DNA of 5,887 nt. Origin: Planctomycetaceae bacterium. GTDB lineage: Bacteria > Planctomycetota > Planctomycetia > Pirellulales > Thermoguttaceae. The DNA is taken from positions 1 through 5,887 of the forward strand of contig JAITQV010000044.1 in NCBI GenBank assembly GCA_031288765.1, given 5' to 3'. The translations under genes and the position numbers were made by a program. The notes under the pieces were generated by a model. It did no database searches. It had not been told where the DNA came from and saw only the letters and a program-made list of their open reading frames with translations. How positions within the stretch are numbered: position 1 is the stretch's first letter; each line of letters begins with the position of its first letter. Shown piece by piece: positions 5,729 to 5,887 of this stretch.

Positions 5729-5887
5729 CCGTAGGTGGAGCGAAGCGCAACCTACGGATCACGACCCTAAAAAAACATAAGCCCCGCACGGGGCGAGATT
5801 ATCAATCAACACAACCATAATCTCGCCCTTGCAGGGCTTTGGGGTGTTGGGGGCTTTGATCCGGCGGTTGCGCTTCGCTCCACCGCC
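5729..5887. repeat. Large composite inverted repeat, cut by the right edge
   Basis: Two copies of a composite unit face each other around a centre near 5809. The innermost arms 5791-5802 and 5817-5828 (GGGCGAGATTAT) are a perfect 12-bp inverted repeat with a 14-nt spacer. Moving outward, AAGCCCCGCA (5779-5788) mirrors the arm near 5831-5840, GGATCA (5756-5761) mirrors TGATCC (5857-5862), and the 13-mer GGAGCGAAGCGCA (5737-5749) mirrors TGCGCTTCGCTCC (5869-5881) exactly. The 13-mer sits in both arms as the loop of a local hairpin whose stem differs: CCGTAGGT/ACCTACGG (5729-5736, 5750-5757) on the left, GGCGGT/ACCGCC (5863-5868, 5882-5887) on the right. The right arm continues outside the window. 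No credible ORF is present. Confidence 0.75.
5769..5794 (-). terminator. Possible intrinsic terminator for a minus-strand gene beyond the right edge
   Basis: Read on the minus strand, a 5-bp all-GC stem (5794-5790 with 5785-5781, 4-nt loop) is followed after 5 nt by seven T (5775-5769). That is the form of a Rho-independent terminator. The same bases form part of the larger palindrome, so the match may be incidental. No gene ending nearby is inside the window. Confidence 0.35.

Overview
The window reads as chromosomal DNA of a planctomycete, or a close relative in the PVC group, with a rather AT-rich genome. Three things point there. There is a DUF1559-type prepilin-like protein with a C-terminal H-x9-DG motif, a family hugely expanded in Planctomycetes. 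There is a secreted protein built of prenyltransferase/squalene-oxidase repeats. There is also a small membrane-anchored protein whose C-terminal motif resembles planctomycete hypothetical proteins. No rRNA, tRNA or CRISPR array is visible.

Layout, left to right. Bases 1-63 hold three 21-bp tandem units that probably belong to the 5' end of a minus-strand gene running off the left edge. The DUF1559 gene follows on the minus strand (165-1391, with a good Shine-Dalgarno). A gene-poor AT-rich stretch (1392-1849) leads to a 224-bp miniature inverted-repeat element (copy A, 1850-2073). Two convergent genes come next: a plus-strand membrane-anchored hypothetical (2155-2730) and a minus-strand secreted repeat protein (2759-3784), with 28 bp between them. 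A second copy of the element (copy B, 3851-4091) ends just downstream of a minus-strand cystathionine gamma-synthase/lyase-family gene (4094-5290). The last 420 bp carry no credible gene but are dense with palindromes: a long AT-rich hairpin (5497-5567), several GC-rich hairpins, and a very large inverted repeat (about 5729-5887) cut by the window edge.

The genes do not form an obvious pathway. The sulfur-amino-acid enzyme is cytosolic, while the DUF1559 and repeat proteins are exported or membrane-inserted. The clearest organising signal is the mobile-element pair. Both copies lie in the same orientation, start or end with GTAA-type termini, and are flanked by 8-bp direct repeats (perfect for B, 7 of 8 for A). 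This combination resembles IS66-family ends without a transposase. The two copies bracket the convergent gene pair and each lies 65-85 bp upstream of one start codon, so they may contribute promoter sequence or allow excision of the block. No clearly new multi-gene system is visible. The most unusual items are this element family and the large palindrome at the right edge.
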